14,465 nucleotides of DNA from an uncultured Gemmatimonadota bacterium. Its GTDB lineage: Bacteria > Gemmatimonadota > Gemmatimonadetes > Gemmatimonadales > GWC2-71-9. The stretch spans positions 1 through 14,465 of the forward strand of contig CAMLHU010000022.1 in NCBI GenBank assembly GCA_946479825.1, in the 5' to 3' direction. The notes under the pieces were generated by a model that saw only the letters and a list, made by a program, of their open reading frames with translations, did not search any database and had not been told where the DNA came from. The position numbers and the translations under genes were made by a program. Of this stretch, positions 12,258 to 14,465 are shown in pieces; within the stretch, counting starts at the first letter, position 1; each line of letters opens with the position of its first letter.

Positions 12258-13937
12258 ATGCTCAAGCGCCTCCTCGCGGCCGCGACCGGCCTCGCCCTCC
12301 TGGGCGGGATCCGTCCGCTCGCCGCCCAGACCTTCCCGACCAACGACCCGGTCATCCACCGGCTCTGGACCCTCGGGATGGACAGCTCCGAGACTGACCG
12401 CCTCGCCCGCACGCTGTTCGACTCGCTCGGGCCCAGGCTCACCGGCTCCCCCGACCAGCGGCGCGCCAACGACTGGCTGGTGAAGACCTACGCCGGCTGG
12501 GGGATCCAGGCGAAGAACGAGCGGTACGGCACCTGGCGCGGCTGGCGCCGGGGGTATTCGCACATCGACCTGATCGCGCCGCGGGTGCGGACGCTCGAGG
12601 GGACGATGCTGGCGTGGAGCCCCGGCACCCACAAGAAGGACCTGGTCGCCGGCACCGTGATCCTGCCGCATTTCAAGGACAGCACCGAGTTCGTGAAGTG
12701 GCTGCCGAGCGCCAAGGGCAAGCTCGTGCTGGTGGCGCCGGCCCGGCCGAGCTGCCGGCCGGCCGACGACTGGAAGGAGAACGCGACCCCCGCCTCGCTG
12801 GCGCGGATGGATTCGCTCTGGACCAGCATCCGGACCGACTGGGCCGAGCGGATCAAGGCCACCGGCTACTCGCTGGCGCTCGGCACCGGGTCGCTCGGCG
12901 TGCGGATGGAGCAGGCCGGCGTGGCCGGGTTCCTGACCTCGCGCCCGAAGGACGGCTGGGGGACCATCGAGATCTTCGAGACCTATGACACCAAGGCCCC
13001 GGCCATCGCGCTTTCGTGCGAGGACTACGGCCTCGTGTACCGGCTCACCGAGGACGACCGGCACCCCAAGCTCCGGCTCAACCTCGACGCCACGCTGCTC
13101 GGCGAGCAGCCGGTGTTCAACACCATCGCCACCATCCCCGGCACCGAGAAGCCGAACGAGTACGTGGTGCTCTCGGCCCACTTCGACTCGTGGGACGGCT
13201 CGTCCGGCGCCACCGACAACGGGACCGGCACGCTCACGATGCTCGAGGCGATGCGGATCCTGAAGCTGGCCTATCCGCACCCCAAGCGGACCATCCTGGT
13301 GGGGCACTGGAGCAGCGAGGAGGAGGGGCTGGTCGGCTCGCGCGCCTTCACCGAGGACCACCCGGAAGTGGTGAAGGGGCTGCAGGTCCTGCTCAACCAG
13401 GACAACGGCACCGGGCGGATCGTGCGGGTGAGCGGCGGCGGGTTCCCCGACGCCGCGGCGCACCTGCAGCGTTGGCTCGACAGCATCCCGACCGTGTTCA
13501 AGGACCAGATCAACTTCGGCGGCGCCGGGATCCCCGGCGGCGGCGGCAGCGACCACGCGTCGTTCGTCTGCTACGGCGCCCCGGCCATCGAACTCGGCGG
13601 CCTGCCGTGGGACTACGGCAACTACACCTGGCACACCAACCGGGACACCTACGACAAGGTCGTGTTCGACGACCTCAAGTCGAACGCGACCCTGGTGGCG
13701 ATGCTGGCCTACCTGGCGTCGGAGGACCCGGCGACGGTGAGCCGCGACCGGGTGGACCTCGTGGCCCTCGCCGCCCAGCACCAGGCGCTGGTGGATTCGG
13801 CCAAGGCCAACCCGGCCGACACGGCGCTCGCCCGGCGCGCCGGGCTCAACAGCCCGTACGCCAGGTATTTCCGGATCCCGACCACCTGGCCGGCCTGCGA
13901 AAAGGCGCCCCGCAGCACCAACCCGCGGCTGCAGTAG
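12258..13937 (+). CDS. Secreted M28-family zinc metallopeptidase (aminopeptidase or carboxypeptidase type)
   Basis: The 559-residue protein has a Sec signal peptide (MLKRLLAAATGLALLGG, then PLAAQ) cut before Gln24. The N-terminal half contains a protease-associated-type insertion (about 105-275, including GKLVLVAPARPSC). The catalytic M28 domain follows with the expected di-zinc ligands: His308 in SAHFDSWDG, Asp320 in GATDNGTGT, Glu354/Glu355 in WSSEEEG (the first being the usual base), Asp382 in LNQDNG and His459 in YTWHTNRDTYD. GGGGSDHASF (427-436) lies between them. The family trims N- or C-terminal residues from peptides outside the cytoplasm. The start ATG 12258 follows the DUF1080 stop by 27 bases with no clear ribosome site, which suggests coupled or low-level translation. 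A strong hairpin follows the stop. Exo-type activity is inferred from the family; no substrate can be named. Confidence 0.93.
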   Translation: MLKRLLAAATGLALLGGIRPLAAQTFPTNDPVIHRLWTLGMDSSETDRLARTLFDSLGPRLTGSPDQRRANDWLVKTYAGWGIQAKNERYGTWRGWRRGYSHIDLIAPRVRTLEGTMLAWSPGTHKKDLVAGTVILPHFKDSTEFVKWLPSAKGKLVLVAPARPSCRPADDWKENATPASLARMDSLWTSIRTDWAERIKATGYSLALGTGSLGVRMEQAGVAGFLTSRPKDGWGTIEIFETYDTKAPAIALSCEDYGLVYRLTEDDRHPKLRLNLDATLLGEQPVFNTIATIPGTEKPNEYVVLSAHFDSWDGSSGATDNGTGTLTMLEAMRILKLAYPHPKRTILVGHWSSEEEGLVGSRAFTEDHPEVVKGLQVLLNQDNGTGRIVRVSGGGFPDAAAHLQRWLDSIPTVFKDQINFGGAGIPGGGGSDHASFVCYGAPAIELGGLPWDYGNYTWHTNRDTYDKVVFDDLKSNATLVAMLAYLASEDPATVSRDRVDLVALAAQHQALVDSAKANPADTALARRAGLNSPYARYFRIPTTWPACEKAPRSTNPRLQ

Positions 13938-13953
13938 CGCCGTCCGTCACGCC

Positions 13954-13985
13954 CCGCGCCCGCCGGCCCAAGCCGGCGGGCGCGG
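13954..13985 (+). terminator. GC-rich hairpin terminator after the M28 gene
   Basis: A perfect 14-bp stem (CCGCGCCCGCCGGC at 13954-13967 with its exact complement at 13972-13985) closes on the 4-base loop CCAA. It begins 17 bases after the M28 stop. Every stem pair is G-C. The T-run is poor (TGGCGTT follows), but strong GC hairpins without long T-runs are common ends in high-GC bacteria. It marks the end of the secreted-protein gene run. Confidence 0.8.
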
Positions 13986-14004
13986 TGGCGTTCAGGCGGG
14001 GCCA

Positions 14005-14033
14005 TTGACACCCCCGGCCCCGGCCCCCATTGT
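14005..14033 (+). promoter_or_regulatory. Possible promoter of the lipoprotein gene
   Basis: A perfect TTGACA -35 box (14005-14010) is followed 17 bases later by CATTGT (14028-14033), a weak -10 with three of six matches. Transcription would then begin at or within a few bases of the ATG at 14039, which would make the mRNA leaderless. The only purine run before the ATG (GGGG, 14034-14037) is too close to act as a ribosome site. Confidence 0.45.
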
Positions 14034-14038
14034 GGGGT

Positions 14039-14465
14039 ATGGGTCCGCATAGAGATCCCATTTTCGCGGCCACCGCGCTGTTGGTCGGCGCGTGCGGGAC
14101 CGATGCGACCGGACCCGGTTCGGCCACCGGGACGGTCGAAGTCCAGATCGCGTCGACCGGGTTGCGGCACCCCTCTCCGCCGTACTCGCTCATCATCGAT
14201 GGTGACTCCGCCGCCCCCAGGGCCACGGCGGCGAACGACACCCTGCAACTCCCCGCCGGCGATCACACCATCGCCCTGGCCGGGATCCCCCCGAACTGCA
14301 CGGTCGCCGGGGCCACCAAGTCCGTGCGCACGGCACCGGGTGAGGCGTTCCACCTGGGCTTCACCTTCCAGTGCACCCTCGGATTCCCGGGGCAATTCGT
14401 CGGGCAACTGTTCCGGAATTCGGCGTATCAGGTCGCCGCGTTGCAGGGCGATGTCGGTGTGACGC
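14039..14465 (+). CDS. Putative lipoprotein with PEGA-like beta-repeat domain, N-terminal part (3' end outside window)
   Basis: Translation from ATG 14039 stays open to the window edge (142 codons). The N-terminus is a lipoprotein signal: a short charged start, then ATALLVGAC with lipobox VGAC and lipidated Cys19. It is followed by a Thr/Gly/Pro linker (20-31) and a beta-rich domain: GTVEVQIAS, PYSLIIDGD, DTLQLPAGDHTIALAGIPPN and HLGFTFQC. Cys87 and Cys112 are placed to form a disulfide. The pattern 'value of a dummy variable, then LPAGDHT, then Cys' matches PEGA-like repeats of surface lipoproteins that I associate with Gemmatimonadota. A second domain seems to start around 115 (FPGQFVGQL). 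The role is probably surface or structural; function is unknown. Composition is slightly less GC-biased than in its neighbours. Confidence 0.75.
   Translation, partial: MGPHRDPIFAATALLVGACGTDATGPGSATGTVEVQIASTGLRHPSPPYSLIIDGDSAAPRATAANDTLQLPAGDHTIALAGIPPNCTVAGATKSVRTAPGEAFHLGFTFQCTLGFPGQFVGQLFRNSAYQVAALQGDVGVT

Noticed and set aside
9585..13781. Minus-strand open frame continuing upstream of the GH3 gene, giving a 2270-codon ORF
   Set aside because: It is antisense to three well-supported genes (amidohydrolase, DUF1080, M28) and its translation is low-complexity Arg/Gly/Pro/Glu/His-rich. In very GC-rich DNA, frames opposite real genes often lack stops. The GH3 signal peptide fixes the true start at 9584.

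Overview
The window is GC-rich, gene-dense bacterial chromosome. I infer a Gemmatimonadota-like (or Acidobacteriota-like) aerobic soil or sediment bacterium. The grounds are the very high G+C, the many secreted proteins whose signal peptides end in Ala-Ala-Gln, and a gene set typical of those phyla: a D-aminoacylase-type amidohydrolase, a DUF1080 protein, an M28 peptidase, a GH3 glycosidase and a lipoprotein with a PEGA-like repeat. This is inference from composition and families, not a database match. I see no tRNA, rRNA, CRISPR array, transposase, phage or recognisable defence gene. No gap between genes exceeds about 230 bases.

Layout. 2-499: the 3' end of a luciferase-like flavin oxidoreductase. 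592-1122: a membrane protein made of two DUF2892 copies. 1223-4156: a compact same-strand block of an uncharacterised four-helix membrane protein followed by cydA and cydB, a cytochrome bd-type terminal oxidase. 4171-4311: a palindromic element plus an 8-bp tandem array, lying between cydB and a convergent secreted protein gene (4317-4817, minus). 4936-5640: an M50 intramembrane protease, overlapping tail-to-tail with a minus-strand membrane protein (5631-6134). 6251-6514: a small charged helical protein. 6521-6742 (minus): a 73-residue two-cysteine membrane protein. 6785-6981: a large inverted element built of 7-bp repeats. 6969-9584 (minus): a secreted GH3 glycosidase with a PA14 insertion. 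It is divergent from 9678-13937 (plus), a run of three secreted proteins (N-acyl-D-amino-acid deacylase-like amidohydrolase, DUF1080 protein, M28 metallopeptidase) closed by a strong GC hairpin at 13954-13985. 14039-end: the start of a PEGA-like lipoprotein.

Function. The left half is respiratory and membrane-centred: a bd oxidase with a possible accessory subunit. The right half is a scavenging secretome that would trim glycosides and peptides, including D-amino-acid conjugates of the kind released from cell-wall debris. The most unusual features are non-coding. Short tandem repeats of 7 or 8 bp sit in four intergenic regions, two of them with the same 8-bp consensus 7 kb apart, and one organised as a long hairpin that includes the GH3 stop codon. 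At protein level, all five clear Sec signal peptides are followed directly by Gln. The D-aminoacylase homologue lacks the family's HxH motif and its bridging Cys, and CydA lacks two residues tied to quinol and heme b558 in the E. coli enzyme. I found no convincing new multi-gene system.
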